From positions 5,419,501 through 5,483,500 of the forward strand of contig NZ_LR134289.1 in assembly GCF_900636535.1 (NCBI RefSeq): a stretch of 64,000 bases of DNA, given 5' to 3'. The translations under genes were made by a program, and so were the position numbers. This document shows positions 8,348 to 17,059 of the stretch, one piece after another. Numbering within the stretch: position 1 is the first letter of the stretch; each line of letters opens with the position of its first letter. This DNA comes from Chryseobacterium gleum. Its GTDB lineage: Bacteria; Bacteroidota; Bacteroidia; Flavobacteriales; Weeksellaceae. Under the pieces are notes generated by a model that ran no database searches, had not been told where the DNA came from, and was given only the letters and a program-made list of their open reading frames with translations.

Positions 8348-10672
8348 ATGAGAAATTTTTTACTTGTTGGTTTCTTAATAACCGGCTTTTTATCCTCAGC
8401 ACAGAGTTACTGTACACCACAGTTTGCCAGTGGCTGTGATGGAGGGGACATGATAGATTCTTTTAAAATTCCGGCAGCCGGATTTGATCATTCGAATACT
8501 GGATGCTCCACGAATGCATACGGAGATTACACTTCCATGACAATCAACCTGAATGCAGGTTTAAGTTATGATTTTAGCGTTAAGCACAATTACAGTAATC
8601 AGAATGTACGCATCTGGATAGATTTTAATAATGACGGAACTTTTGATGATGCAGCTCCTGAGCTTGCTGCGTCTGCAAGCAGTACTCTTGTAGGAGGAGA
8701 AAATATTACTTCCGGGCTTATAACAATACCTTCTACCGTTACTCCTGGTACTTACAGAATGAGGGTAGGAGATCGTTATTCCAGTCAACCTATCCCTTGT
8801 AATACAGGAGGCTATGGTGAAGCCCATGATTATACAGTGGTAATTGGATCGGCTCCAACCTGTTTGGCCCCTACTGCTTTAACGGCATCTTCAGTTACAG
8901 CTAATTCAGCTCAGATAGCATGGACGGCACCATCTTCTGCACCAGGTGTTGGATATGAATATTACTATTCAGTTTCCAGCACATATCCTACTGCTTCTAC
9001 GGTAGCTTCAGGATCAAGCACAGGATTAAGTACCAACCTGCCTTCACTTACACCAGCAACTACTTATTATGTATGGGTACGTTCCGTATGTACTGCTACA
9101 GATAAAAGTGCGTGGTCCCAAATGGCTACATTTATGACATCCTGCGTTGCTGTAGGAGTGCCATATACTCTGAATTTTGAAAGTATAACACCTCCTGATC
9201 TGCCGAATTGTACCTCAGTGGTTAATGACGGTTCAGGGAATATATGGGAAACAGGTGACCTTGATGCTCAAGGATTTACGGGAAATGTACTTCAGTATTC
9301 ATATGATTATGCCAATAGTGCCGATACCTGGTTCTTCACAAATGGAATAAACCTTACCGCAGGAGTTACCTACAGAATCAAATATAAATATGCAAATGCA
9401 GAAGGAGTTGTGTACGCTGAAAAGTTAAAAGTAGCTTACGGAACTTCGGCTACAGGTGCAGCAATGACTAATACATTAGCAGATCACCCGAATATTGTCA
9501 CCAGTGCAGCTACCAGTACCTTTGTAAACTTCACACCGACCTCTACAGGTGTTTATTATTTTGGATTCCAGGCTTATTCTGATGCTAATATGAATAAATT
9601 ATATGTGGATGATATCAATATAGATGTTGCACCGGCTTGTAGTGAACCTAGCGCACTAGTCATTTCCAATCTAAGTGCAGCTGGAGCTACAGTTTCCTGG
9701 ACAGGAGCAACTCCCGTACCTGCGAACGGATATGATATTTATTATAGTACAACCAATACAGCACCTACATCCGCAACTACACCTAATTTCACAGGAATTA
9801 CTGCGACTACCTATAATATTCCGAGCTTAACAGCTTCTACTGCTTATTATGTATGGGTTAGATCTGCATGTAGTGCTACCAGTAAAAGTGTATGGAGTGA
9901 GTCGGCTTCATTTACAACATTATGTTCAAGTACCGGTCTTCCTTATACTGTAGATTTTGAAAATGTTACTGTTCCGGCGCTTCCAGGTTGTACCGTGAAT
10001 GTTAATGTGGGAACAGGAAATAATTGGGAAACGTCAGATCCACCTTCTGACAGCCAGGGATTCACGACTAATGTATTGAAGTATCATTATAACTCTTCCA
10101 GCGCTGCCAATACCTGGTTCTTTACACAAGGACTGAATTTAACAGCAGGAGTGCAGTATACGATCAGCTATAAGTATGGTAATAACTCATCAACCTATGT
10201 TGAAAAATTGAAAGTAGCCTACGGAACTTCACCGGATGCAGCAGCGATGACAGGTTCTGTAGCAGATTATCCTTCAATTAATGATGGCGTTGCTCACACA
10301 GAATCTGTGACATTTACAGTTCCTGTAACAGGTGTGTATTTCTTTGGATTTAATGCATATTCAGATTCTGACCAGTATTATCTGTATATCGATGATATTA
10401 GTATTAACAACGCCAACCTTGCAACATCCGAAGTTGCTGTAGCGAAGAATACGATCCAGGTTTATCCTAATCCGTTTACAGATGTTTTAAATATTTCTGA
10501 CAGCAAGAATGTTAAAAATATATTGGTAACAGATACTACAGGAAGACTGGTGAAAACTATTGCGAACCCTGAATCTGCAATCCATTTGAGGGATTTAATG
10601 CAAGGTGTCTATTTAGTAACTCTGGAAATGAAAGACGGTACCAAGCACACCATTAAAGCGATTAAAAAGTAA
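8348..10672 (+). CDS. Secreted GEVED / fibronectin III / jelly-roll protein with T9SS type A sorting domain
   Basis: A 774-residue secreted protein. The signal peptide is residues 1-18 (FLITGFLSSAQ). A GEVED domain follows at ~20-165, with a WIDFNNDGTFDD segment and the closing GEAHDYTV that corresponds to the G-E-V-E-D-Y signature. Fibronectin III modules lie at ~172-265 and 434-525, alternating with two jelly-roll modules (~270-430 and 530-690), each containing TWFFT.GxNLTAGV and ending in YxDDIxI. The tail (~695-774) is a type A T9SS domain (VYPNPFTDVL, GVYLV). Architecture and tail closely resemble the gene just upstream, which indicates tandem duplication with domain shuffling. A surface adhesin or binding role is inferred; no enzyme motif is visible. 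It has its own promoter and terminator. Confidence 0.9.
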   Translation: MRNFLLVGFLITGFLSSAQSYCTPQFASGCDGGDMIDSFKIPAAGFDHSNTGCSTNAYGDYTSMTINLNAGLSYDFSVKHNYSNQNVRIWIDFNNDGTFDDAAPELAASASSTLVGGENITSGLITIPSTVTPGTYRMRVGDRYSSQPIPCNTGGYGEAHDYTVVIGSAPTCLAPTALTASSVTANSAQIAWTAPSSAPGVGYEYYYSVSSTYPTASTVASGSSTGLSTNLPSLTPATTYYVWVRSVCTATDKSAWSQMATFMTSCVAVGVPYTLNFESITPPDLPNCTSVVNDGSGNIWETGDLDAQGFTGNVLQYSYDYANSADTWFFTNGINLTAGVTYRIKYKYANAEGVVYAEKLKVAYGTSATGAAMTNTLADHPNIVTSAATSTFVNFTPTSTGVYYFGFQAYSDANMNKLYVDDINIDVAPACSEPSALVISNLSAAGATVSWTGATPVPANGYDIYYSTTNTAPTSATTPNFTGITATTYNIPSLTASTAYYVWVRSACSATSKSVWSESASFTTLCSSTGLPYTVDFENVTVPALPGCTVNVNVGTGNNWETSDPPSDSQGFTTNVLKYHYNSSSAANTWFFTQGLNLTAGVQYTISYKYGNNSSTYVEKLKVAYGTSPDAAAMTGSVADYPSINDGVAHTESVTFTVPVTGVYFFGFNAYSDSDQYYLYIDDISINNANLATSEVAVAKNTIQVYPNPFTDVLNISDSKNVKNILVTDTTGRLVKTIANPESAIHLRDLMQGVYLVTLEMKDGTKHTIKAIKK

Positions 10673-10692
10673 TTAATCATTTAAATAAAAAG

Positions 10693-10725
10693 AAAATGGC
10701 GGATCATATGACCCGTCATTTTTTA
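10693..10725 (+). terminator. Rho-independent terminator
   Basis: An 8-bp stem AATGGCGG/CCGTCATT (10695-10702, 10713-10720, one G-T pair) is followed by a T run. It closes the 8348 gene. Confidence 0.8.
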
Positions 10726-10755
10726 TTGATGATGATTTAAGTTAAATTGATCAAT

Positions 10756-10787
10756 AAAAGATGAGTGAAACATTTCACTCATCTTTT
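10756..10787 (-). terminator. Strong bidirectional terminator between convergent genes
   Basis: A near-perfect 14-15 bp palindrome: arms AAAAGATGAGTGAAA (10756-10770) and its complement (10773-10787). It works on the minus strand for the channel/microprotein unit and backs up the plus-strand terminator just upstream. Confidence 0.85.
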
Positions 10788-10841
10788 ATTTTATCTTGAT
10801 GATCATTTATGATCAATTATTACCTCATAACTTATTACTGA

Positions 10842-11000
10842 TCATTTGTTGGGCACCGGCTGTATGTCTCCCTTATTCATAAGATCAAAAACAGTAGGGA
10901 AGAACATTACTAAGATAAAATAAATGACGATCATCAGCACTACCAGTGCAAAAAGAATAAGTACTAGGCTATTCGGTCTGTTTTTCTTTTTCGGTTCCAT
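10842..11000 (-). CDS. 52-residue single-pass membrane microprotein, downstream of K+ channel
   Basis: A small frame starting at ATG (bases 11000-10998) and ending at TGA 10844-10842. The product is 52 residues: a basic N-terminus (MEPKKKNRPN), one long hydrophobic helix at residues ~11-35 (LVLILFALVVLMIVIYFILV), then a short polar tail ending QPVPNK. It begins 43 bases after the stop of the channel gene on the same strand, and the strong terminator at 10756-10787 follows, so the two are probably one transcript. The positive-inside pattern suggests N-terminus in, C-terminus out. I recognise no family. A small accessory subunit of the channel is a possibility inferred from position only. Confidence 0.6.
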   Translation of the reverse strand: MEPKKKNRPNSLVLILFALVVLMIVIYFILVMFFPTVFDLMNKGDIQPVPNK

Positions 11001-11043
11001 GATTTTGTGGTATTTGGTGAATAAATTTTACTTATATCAAATG

Positions 11044-11871
11044 TTAAGCTAATTTCTTGCCACATTTCTTGCAATACCTTGCATCATCATCAATGTCATC
11101 ATTACCACACCGTTCACATACCATTTCCAGGTTCTGTCTTTTGTTTCTCATCTCCGCTGTTACAATACCGGTAGGAACTGCAATAATGGAATAACCTGCC
11201 AGCATCAGAACAACCGCAAAAAACTTTCCTAAAGGCGTAATAGGAGACACATCACCATATCCTACGGTGGTCACAGTAACCACTGCCCAGTAGATGGATT
11301 GCGGTATCGTTTCAAAACCTTGTCTCCCGCCTTCCACCATAAACATAAGTGAACCTACAATAACGGAGAAAATGATCAGAAACAGAAGGAATATGTAGAT
11401 TTTCCTGGAACTGTTCTTTAATGCCCTCACAATTAAGTAGCCGTCATTCATGAAATCAAGTAAATTGAAAATCCTGAATATCCTCAGCATTCTCAGCATT
11501 CTGAAGATCAGGAAATATTTGGTGACCGGAAAGAAAAAGCTGAGGTAAAAAGGCACAAGAGCAAGAAAGTCTATGATTCCAAAAAAACTGAATATATAAT
11601 TGCGTTTATTTTTTACTACAGCAATCCGCATAGAATACTCCAGGGTGAAGAAAATAGAGATTACCCATTCAAGGATCAGGAAAGTATAATGAAACCTTTT
11701 ATCAAGTTTAGGTACGCTTTCCATCATAATAATAGCAGTACTTACAAGAATTAAAGACAATAATATGATGTCGAAGAGTTTTCCAAGCTTTGTATCGGAG
11801 CGGTAAATTATCCGGTAAAGGTATCTTTTCCAAAGTTTGTCCTCAGGAACAAGATTATGTTCTCTTTCCAT
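11044..11871 (-). CDS. Voltage-gated-type potassium channel (ion transporter) with C-terminal zinc ribbon
   Basis: A 275-residue inner-membrane protein with six predicted helices. Residues ~33-180 hold S1-S5, including an S4-like segment with regularly spaced arginines (RMLRMLRIFRIF, 124-135). The pore loop carries the K+ selectivity filter TTVGYGDVSP at 201-210, followed by the S6 helix (~215-235). The C-terminus carries a two-CxxC zinc ribbon: Cys252, Cys255, Cys267 and Cys270. This resembles the Kch/KvAP class of prokaryotic K+ channels; the zinc-ribbon tail may serve in tetramer assembly or regulation (inference). A promoter-like element lies upstream at 11923-11954, and a 52-residue membrane protein follows in the same unit. 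Confidence 0.9.
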   Translation of the reverse strand: MEREHNLVPEDKLWKRYLYRIIYRSDTKLGKLFDIILLSLILVSTAIIMMESVPKLDKRFHYTFLILEWVISIFFTLEYSMRIAVVKNKRNYIFSFFGIIDFLALVPFYLSFFFPVTKYFLIFRMLRMLRIFRIFNLLDFMNDGYLIVRALKNSSRKIYIFLLFLIIFSVIVGSLMFMVEGGRQGFETIPQSIYWAVVTVTTVGYGDVSPITPLGKFFAVVLMLAGYSIIAVPTGIVTAEMRNKRQNLEMVCERCGNDDIDDDARYCKKCGKKLA

Positions 11872-11922
11872 TTCTATAGGGTTATTTCACAGCGAAGTTA
11901 GTAATTTCTGTAAAGTATAGGG

Positions 11923-11954
11923 TAAAGATATGATTGTTAAAAGAATTCTGCAAA
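11923..11954 (-). promoter_or_regulatory. Probable promoter of the K+ channel unit
   Basis: On the minus strand TTTG (11954-11951) is followed by a 20-base spacer and TATCTTTA (11930-11923), one mismatch from TAnnTTTG. It lies about 50 bases before the channel start. Confidence 0.45.
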
Positions 11955-12121
11955 TGTTAATGAATTTTCTATCATTAAAAAGTGAATTATATGCACTTAA
12001 TTATATGTTTTTCAATGTGTTATATTTAGTAAAATACGAATAAAATATGACATATAAAAATGTTTTTTTTAACATTTTTATAGACCAAGTTTGTAATTTT
12101 AATCTACAAAAGCTTTATATC

Positions 12122-12970
12122 ATGAGAAAAATTTTAACCTTGTTTATGCTTTTTTTGATAAGCAGTTTTACGTATGCTCAGGTTGGGATTAATACAACTA
12201 CGCCAAACGGTGCCGCAGTACTGGATATAGTCTCAAACCAAAAAGGAATTCTCATTCCTCGTCTTACAGACACTGACCGGGATACTTACCTGGCTGATAA
12301 TAATGCTTCCACAGTACCTCCTGCAGGTGTTGTTAATGCTAACCTTACTGCAGGAACTCTCATTTTTAATACGACAACGAATAATTTCCAGTATTGGGAT
12401 GGTACCCTCTGGAGACAGCTTTTTGTTCCCACATCTTCTCAGGCTGGTAACGACGGTGTCGTTAAAATAAATTCTGGAAACGCAAATGTAAAACCCTCAT
12501 TCAGTTTAAGTGCATCAGGAAGTGGCTATGGCCCAAGACAACAGGTACTTTATGCCACACCGCTGGTCTTTGCTCCAAGCCCTACTACAAGCTGGCCGGA
12601 AACAACTGTTCCATTTCCTGGAGTTACAAGCAATATTTATGTCTCGGCTACAGGGAAATGGAGGGAAAATGAAATTAACGGTCAGGTCCACGTATGGAGG
12701 GTAATTGCAACAATTACTCCCGGATCTAATTCTTCAGGATCTGTAAAGGCCACGTTTAAAAATCCTGATTCCGGTTTTGAAATTAACTCTATCCAGTTGG
12801 TTCCAAGCGGTTCAAGTGGAGCAGGTAACATTCTTACCTTTTACTTCTATACCATTGCAGACCCTGCGAGTCTGGATCCCGGAAAAGGCTATCAGCTTTT
12901 TATGGAGTCTGATATAAACTGCGGTGTAGTAATAGAATCCTTTACAAGAGTATCACTTTTCAAAGATTAA
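12122..12970 (+). CDS. Secreted hypothetical protein, 282 residues
   Basis: The ATG at 12122 is chosen because it opens a clear signal peptide (MRKILTLFMLFLISSFTYAQ, cleaved near Ala19/Gln20); an in-frame ATG at 12047 would put 25 unlikely residues before it. The mature N-terminus (VGINTTTPNGAAVLDI, then GILIPRLT) is a conserved opening seen in many secreted flavobacterial proteins that resemble tail-fibre or adhesin N-termini. The middle contains YWDGTLWRQL, a short motif typical of that group. The C-terminal half is beta-rich with no enzyme motif. No T9SS sorting domain is visible, so it may stop in the periplasm or use another route. Function unknown; a surface-structure role is an inference. 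Confidence 0.8.
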   Translation: MRKILTLFMLFLISSFTYAQVGINTTTPNGAAVLDIVSNQKGILIPRLTDTDRDTYLADNNASTVPPAGVVNANLTAGTLIFNTTTNNFQYWDGTLWRQLFVPTSSQAGNDGVVKINSGNANVKPSFSLSASGSGYGPRQQVLYATPLVFAPSPTTSWPETTVPFPGVTSNIYVSATGKWRENEINGQVHVWRVIATITPGSNSSGSVKATFKNPDSGFEINSIQLVPSGSSGAGNILTFYFYTIADPASLDPGKGYQLFMESDINCGVVIESFTRVSLFKD

Positions 12971-13000
12971 CAGCCTTTTTTATTCTTTTAATATCAAAAT

Positions 13001-13028
13001 GAACCGGCCGATGAAAGCCGGTTTTTTA
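13001..13028 (+). terminator. Rho-independent terminator
   Basis: A 7-bp GC-rich stem AACCGGC/GCCGGTT (13002-13008, 13017-13023) is followed by six T. Confidence 0.88.
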
Positions 13029-13097
13029 TTGCTGTAGAAATTTTTCCGGATTTTTAGTAAAATTAATATCTTCGCTGTAACTGTAAAATATAAAGTA

Positions 13098-14195
13098 ATG
13101 AAACTAAAAACTGTAATCGCAAAGATAGAAGAGGAAATAAGTATCAGACAGGCAGAAGATTTTGATAATGTAGGATTGTTGTGTGGTGTTTATGACCGCG
13201 ATGTATCCGGGATTCTGGTATGCCATGATGCGCTGGAGAATGTAGTAGATGAGGCTGTTGCGAGAAACTGTAATCTCATAGTATGTTTTCATCCAATTAT
13301 ATTTTCAGGATTAAAATCCCTGACGGGAAAAAACTATGTGGAAAGAGCCGTATTAAAGGCTATTGAAAATAAAGTAGCGATCTATGCCGTTCATACTGCA
13401 TTTGATAATGACTTCTTTGGGGTAAATCATGGAATATGCAGCCAGCTGGGACTAAAAAATATGAAAATTCTTCAGCCAAAGGAAAATAATTTAAAACAGC
13501 TGACGGTATTTGTTCCCAAAGAATATTCAGAAAAAGTAAAGGAAGCTATGTTTTCAGCCGGCGCAGGAGGCATTGGATTTTATGACGAATGCAGCTTTAC
13601 AGTGAACGGCAACGGAACATTCAGACCGGTAGAAGGATCCAATCCATTTTCCGGGCAGCAGGGAATTCGTGAAAATGCGGATGAAGACATGATCTCTGTA
13701 ATTTTTGAAGACTTTAAACAGGGACAGATTGTAGGAGCGATGAAAGCTGCACACCCTTATGAGGAGGTAGCGCATCAGATATACAGTCTGGATAATAAAA
13801 ATCATCATGCCGGACTGGGAATGTATGGAGACCTGGAAGAAGAAATGGATGAAAAGGATTTTCTTGGGTTTGTGAAAGAAAAGTTTGGACTTGAAGTCAT
13901 AAAACATTCGTCTTTCAACAATAAAAAAATCAAAAGAGTAGGGGTTCTGGGTGGTTCAGGAGCCAGTGGGATACGATCTGCAGCCGCCAAAAAATGTGAT
14001 GCTTACCTTACCGGAGATCTTAAATACCATGATTATTTTCTGGCAGAGTCTAAAATGCTGATCTGTGATATAGGACATTATGAATCTGAACAATTTGTTA
14101 CTCAACAATTATTTGAAATTTTATCACAAAAATTTAGTACATTTGCAATTTCAAAATCTATTGAAAAAACAAACCCAGTAAATTATTTCATTTAA
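13098..14195 (+). CDS. Nif3-like dinuclear metal center hexameric protein
   Basis: A 365-residue cytoplasmic protein of the NIF3/YbgI/YqfO family (also annotated GTP cyclohydrolase 1 type 2-like). The family metal ligands are visible: the N-terminal VCHDA and FHPIIF (residues ~36 and ~63), AVHTAFDN around residue 98, and the C-terminal DIGHYESE. Between the two halves lies an insert of about 100 residues (~130-235) resembling the PII-like domain of the longer YqfO type, ending in the AHPYEEVA motif. The length matches that class. Its true substrate is unsettled in the family. The stop is two bases before the next start, so it is co-transcribed with the CdsZ-like gene; this pair is commonly adjacent in Bacteroidota. 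Confidence 0.93.
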   Translation: MKLKTVIAKIEEEISIRQAEDFDNVGLLCGVYDRDVSGILVCHDALENVVDEAVARNCNLIVCFHPIIFSGLKSLTGKNYVERAVLKAIENKVAIYAVHTAFDNDFFGVNHGICSQLGLKNMKILQPKENNLKQLTVFVPKEYSEKVKEAMFSAGAGGIGFYDECSFTVNGNGTFRPVEGSNPFSGQQGIRENADEDMISVIFEDFKQGQIVGAMKAAHPYEEVAHQIYSLDNKNHHAGLGMYGDLEEEMDEKDFLGFVKEKFGLEVIKHSSFNNKKIKRVGVLGGSGASGIRSAAAKKCDAYLTGDLKYHDYFLAESKMLICDIGHYESEQFVTQQLFEILSQKFSTFAISKSIEKTNPVNYFI

Positions 14196-14197
14196 AT

Positions 14198-14974
14198 ATG
14201 GCAAAAACCAACGATATTTCAGTTGAAGAAAAATTAAGAGCTTTATACGATTTACAGATCATTGATTCAAGATTGGATGAAATCCGAAATACTAGAGGAG
14301 AATTGCCAATTGAAGTTGAAGATCTTGAAATCGAGATTGAAGGCCTTGAAAAAAGAGCTGAAAAATTTCATGCAGATATCAAAGATCAGGAAGATCAGAT
14401 CAAAACAAAGCATGAAGTGATTAACCATGCTAAAACTTTAATTGAGAAATACAAATCTCAGCAGGATAATGTAAGAAACAATAAAGAGTTTGAAGCATTA
14501 GGGAAAGAAATAGAATTCCAGGACCTGGAAATTCAGCTTGCTGAAAAAAGAATTAAAGAATTCGGAGCTAAAATTGCTCACAAAAACGAAACTTTAAGCG
14601 AACTGAATGCTAAGATCGACGATCTGAAAAGCCACTTGAAGTTCAAGAAAGAAGAATTGGATGGGCTGATCTCTGAAACTCAGAAAGAAGAAGAGTATTT
14701 AATTGAGCAGTCTAAAGAATTCGCAGCTAAAATTGATGAGAGATTACTGGCTTCTTACAACAGAATCAGAACAAACTCTATCAACGGTCTTGCTGTAGTA
14801 GGATTGGAAAGAGGAGCTCCAAAAGGATCTTTCTTCACGATTCCTCCACAAAAGCAGATGGAAATTGCTCAGAGAAAGAAAATCATTATTGATGAGCACT
14901 CTGGGAAAATCCTTGTTGATGACGAGTTGGTAATGGAAGAAAACGAAAAAATGAAATCTGTAATTAAATTCTAA
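14198..14974 (+). CDS. CdsZ/CT398-like coiled-coil protein with degenerate zinc ribbon
   Basis: A 258-residue protein, mostly a long antiparallel coiled coil (residues ~10-190, rich in E, K and L), ending in the region that in this family is a four-cysteine zinc ribbon. Here the scaffold is intact (GLERGAPKGSFFTIPPQ, then IIIDEHSGKILVDDEL), but none of the four Cys ligands remains: the usual CxxC positions read A-P-K-G-S, and CEHC reads DEHS. It therefore should not bind zinc through that site. The family includes chlamydial CT398/CdsZ; bacterial members are described only loosely as regulators or scaffolds. It is translated directly after the Nif3 gene (2-base gap) and is closed by a strong terminator. 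Codon use is biased to frequent codons, suggesting good expression. Confidence 0.85.
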   Translation: MAKTNDISVEEKLRALYDLQIIDSRLDEIRNTRGELPIEVEDLEIEIEGLEKRAEKFHADIKDQEDQIKTKHEVINHAKTLIEKYKSQQDNVRNNKEFEALGKEIEFQDLEIQLAEKRIKEFGAKIAHKNETLSELNAKIDDLKSHLKFKKEELDGLISETQKEEEYLIEQSKEFAAKIDERLLASYNRIRTNSINGLAVVGLERGAPKGSFFTIPPQKQMEIAQRKKIIIDEHSGKILVDDELVMEENEKMKSVIKF

Positions 14975-14995
14975 TTATTGATTTTATCACATACA

Positions 14996-15028
14996 AAAGC
15001 TGTTTCAGAAATGAAGCAGCTTTTTTTT
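14996..15028 (+). terminator. Rho-independent terminator of the Nif3/CdsZ-like operon
   Basis: An 11-bp stem AAAGCTGTTTC/GAAGCAGCTTT (14996-15006, 15013-15023, one G-T pair) is followed by a run of T. Confidence 0.9.
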
Positions 15029-15243
15029 ATCTGAACTTATCTAAACATAGCAGTACAATTTAATCAGAGTCTTTGCCGTTCCGTAGAATCTCGGTTCTTC
15101 TTTCAACATAACATGGATTCTACAGAATGACATTGATAGTGTTGTAATTGATTAAAAAACGGAATGATGGGAATCAATAAGAACTGTCTTTAGCCCGTTT
15201 AATCAAAAATACCATATTCTCCATTGGCTTTAGCTAAAACCTA
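15029..15243. repeat. Intergenic spacer with relic of dispersed GTCATTCTG-type element
   Basis: About 215 bases without a gene. GTAGAATC near 15084 and GATTCTAC near 15115 form an inverted pair followed by AGAATGACA, which on the minus strand reads TGTCATTCT. The same core recurs near 48968 and, as TGTCATTGCGAACGAAG on the minus strand, near 47510. The motif ATTGGCTTTAGCTAAAACC at ~15224 is another typical non-coding repeat of these genomes (from memory). Function unknown. Confidence 0.4.
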
Positions 15244-15272
15244 TAAAAAAACCGCCTCAAAATGAAGCGGTT
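15244..15272 (-). terminator. Rho-independent terminator of acyl-CoA ligase gene
   Basis: On the minus strand AACCGCTTC/GAGGCGGTT (arms 15264-15272 and 15250-15258) is followed by a run of T. It lies just after the stop of the ligase. Confidence 0.85.
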
Positions 15273-15280
15273 GATCGTAT

Positions 15281-17059
15281 TTAATCATGATGATCATACA
15301 TCTTATTGTACAAAGCAATAAACTTCTCTTTAACTGCTTTTCTTTTCAGTTTTAATGTTGGAGTAAGCAATCCACTTTCAATGCTCCATACTTCAGGAGT
15401 AAGCTCAATTTTTTTGATTTTCTCCCAGTTCCCAAGATGTTCGTTGATACCTTCTATTTCCTTTTCAATTCTTTGTTTCAGTTCAGGGCTTTTCGCAATC
15501 TCTTCCGGTGTAGAGCCAATGTTCAGATTGTTTCTCATCGCCCAGCTTTTTGCAAATTCGAAATCAGGCTGTACCAAAGCACATGGCATTTTTTCACCAT
15601 CACCCACTACCATAATCTGCTCAATGAATTTAGAAGCTTTTGCTAAATTTTCAATAGTCTGGGGAGCAATATATTTTCCGCCGGAAGTTTTGAACATTTC
15701 CTTCTTACGGTCGGTGATCTGTAAAAATCCGTCACTGTCTATATGTCCGATATCTCCGGTTTTGAAGTACCCATCCTCTGTGAAGGCTTCTCTGGTCATT
15801 TCTTCATTCTGGAAATATCCTTTGAATACAGATGGGCCTTTAACGGTAATTTCACCGTCTTCCTGTATTTTTACTTTCAGATTATCCAATGGAACTCCTA
15901 CGGTTCCTACCTTCATCTTATCAAAGCTGTTTACAGAAATTACAGGAGAAGTTTCTGTTAAACCATAGCCCTCCAGAATAGGAATTCCTGCATTCTGGAA
16001 AATTAGGTTGAGTCTTGTGGATAATGCTGCAGACCCAGAAACCAAAGTCACGATTTCGCCACCTAAACCTTCTCTCCATTTGGAAAATACCAGTTTATCG
16101 GCAATGATTTCCTGAAGTCCGGATGGCTTTGAAATGGTTTTCTTTTTACTGATTAAATTCAGTGCCCAGAAAAAGATTTTTGATTTCAGTCCTCCGGCAG
16201 AAGATCCTGTATTGTAAATTTTATCATATACTTTTTCTACCAGTCTTGGTACTACAGTCATGTAATGTGGCTTTACTTCTTTTACGTTTTCACCCATTTT
16301 CTCAATGCTTTCCGCAAAATAAAGGGAAAAACCGTTGTACTGATAAAGATAGAACAGCATTCTTTCAAAAATATGACAGATCGGTAGGAAACTTAATGCT
16401 CTCGCTTCTTTGTAATCGAAACTTCTCTTTTTGGGAATCCTCGGAATAGCTCCCAGTATGTTGGAAACAATATTATTGTGAGTAAGCATCACCCCTTTCG
16501 GTCTTCCGGTGGTTCCGGAAGTATAAATGATCGTCGCCAGATCTTCAGTGTTGATTGCATTGGAAAGATCATCCACTTCAATTTGTGTAGATTCATCCTT
16601 ACCCAGATCCAGAATCTCTCTCCAGTTGGCCGCGCCGCTGATGTTATCAAAAGTAAAAATTCCCTGTAAGCTCGGAATGTTGTGTTTTACTTTCATGACC
16701 TTATTCAATAGCTCCTTATCAGAAACAAAACAGTACTGAATTTCTGCATTGTTGAAGATGAATTCATAATCTTCCGGAGAAATACTTGGATAAACCGGTA
16801 CTGAAACGACCCCGATCTGAGAAATCCCGAAATCCATAATTGCCCATTCAGTGCGGGAATTTGTAGTAATCAAAGCGATCTTGTCACCAGGTTTTATGCC
16901 CAGTTTCAACAACCCTCTTGATATCTTATTTCCCTCATTAATAAACTCCTGCGTAGAAGTTTTTTTCCATTCACCATGATACTTTGTTACAAACATATCC
17001 GTTTTAGGATATTTCTCCAAAGCGTAGTGTGGAATATCGAATAATCTCTTGATCGTCAT
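15281..17059 (-). CDS. Long-chain fatty acid--CoA ligase (AMP-forming)
   Basis: A 592-residue member of the adenylate-forming ANL superfamily. It activates long-chain fatty acids with ATP to acyl-AMP and then acyl-CoA, feeding beta-oxidation and lipid synthesis. The P-loop-like motif YTSGTTGRPKG is at residues 179-189, the A5 motif GYGLTETSPV is near 355, and the A7 motif YFKTGDIG is near 425. The start MTIKRLFDIP matches family length. It is membrane-associated by family. The acyl-CoA dehydrogenase gene lies divergently upstream, which fits a fatty-acid degradation role. FadD or FACL-type substrate range cannot be set from sequence. Confidence 0.93.
   Translation of the reverse strand: MTIKRLFDIPHYALEKYPKTDMFVTKYHGEWKKTSTQEFINEGNKISRGLLKLGIKPGDKIALITTNSRTEWAIMDFGISQIGVVSVPVYPSISPEDYEFIFNNAEIQYCFVSDKELLNKVMKVKHNIPSLQGIFTFDNISGAANWREILDLGKDESTQIEVDDLSNAINTEDLATIIYTSGTTGRPKGVMLTHNNIVSNILGAIPRIPKKRSFDYKEARALSFLPICHIFERMLFYLYQYNGFSLYFAESIEKMGENVKEVKPHYMTVVPRLVEKVYDKIYNTGSSAGGLKSKIFFWALNLISKKKTISKPSGLQEIIADKLVFSKWREGLGGEIVTLVSGSAALSTRLNLIFQNAGIPILEGYGLTETSPVISVNSFDKMKVGTVGVPLDNLKVKIQEDGEITVKGPSVFKGYFQNEEMTREAFTEDGYFKTGDIGHIDSDGFLQITDRKKEMFKTSGGKYIAPQTIENLAKASKFIEQIMVVGDGEKMPCALVQPDFEFAKSWAMRNNLNIGSTPEEIAKSPELKQRIEKEIEGINEHLGNWEKIKKIELTPEVWSIESGLLTPTLKLKRKAVKEKFIALYNKMYDHHD

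Noticed and set aside
12047..12121. N-terminal extension of the 12122 gene from ATG 12047
   Set aside because: The 25 added residues would precede a perfect signal peptide, which would block secretion.
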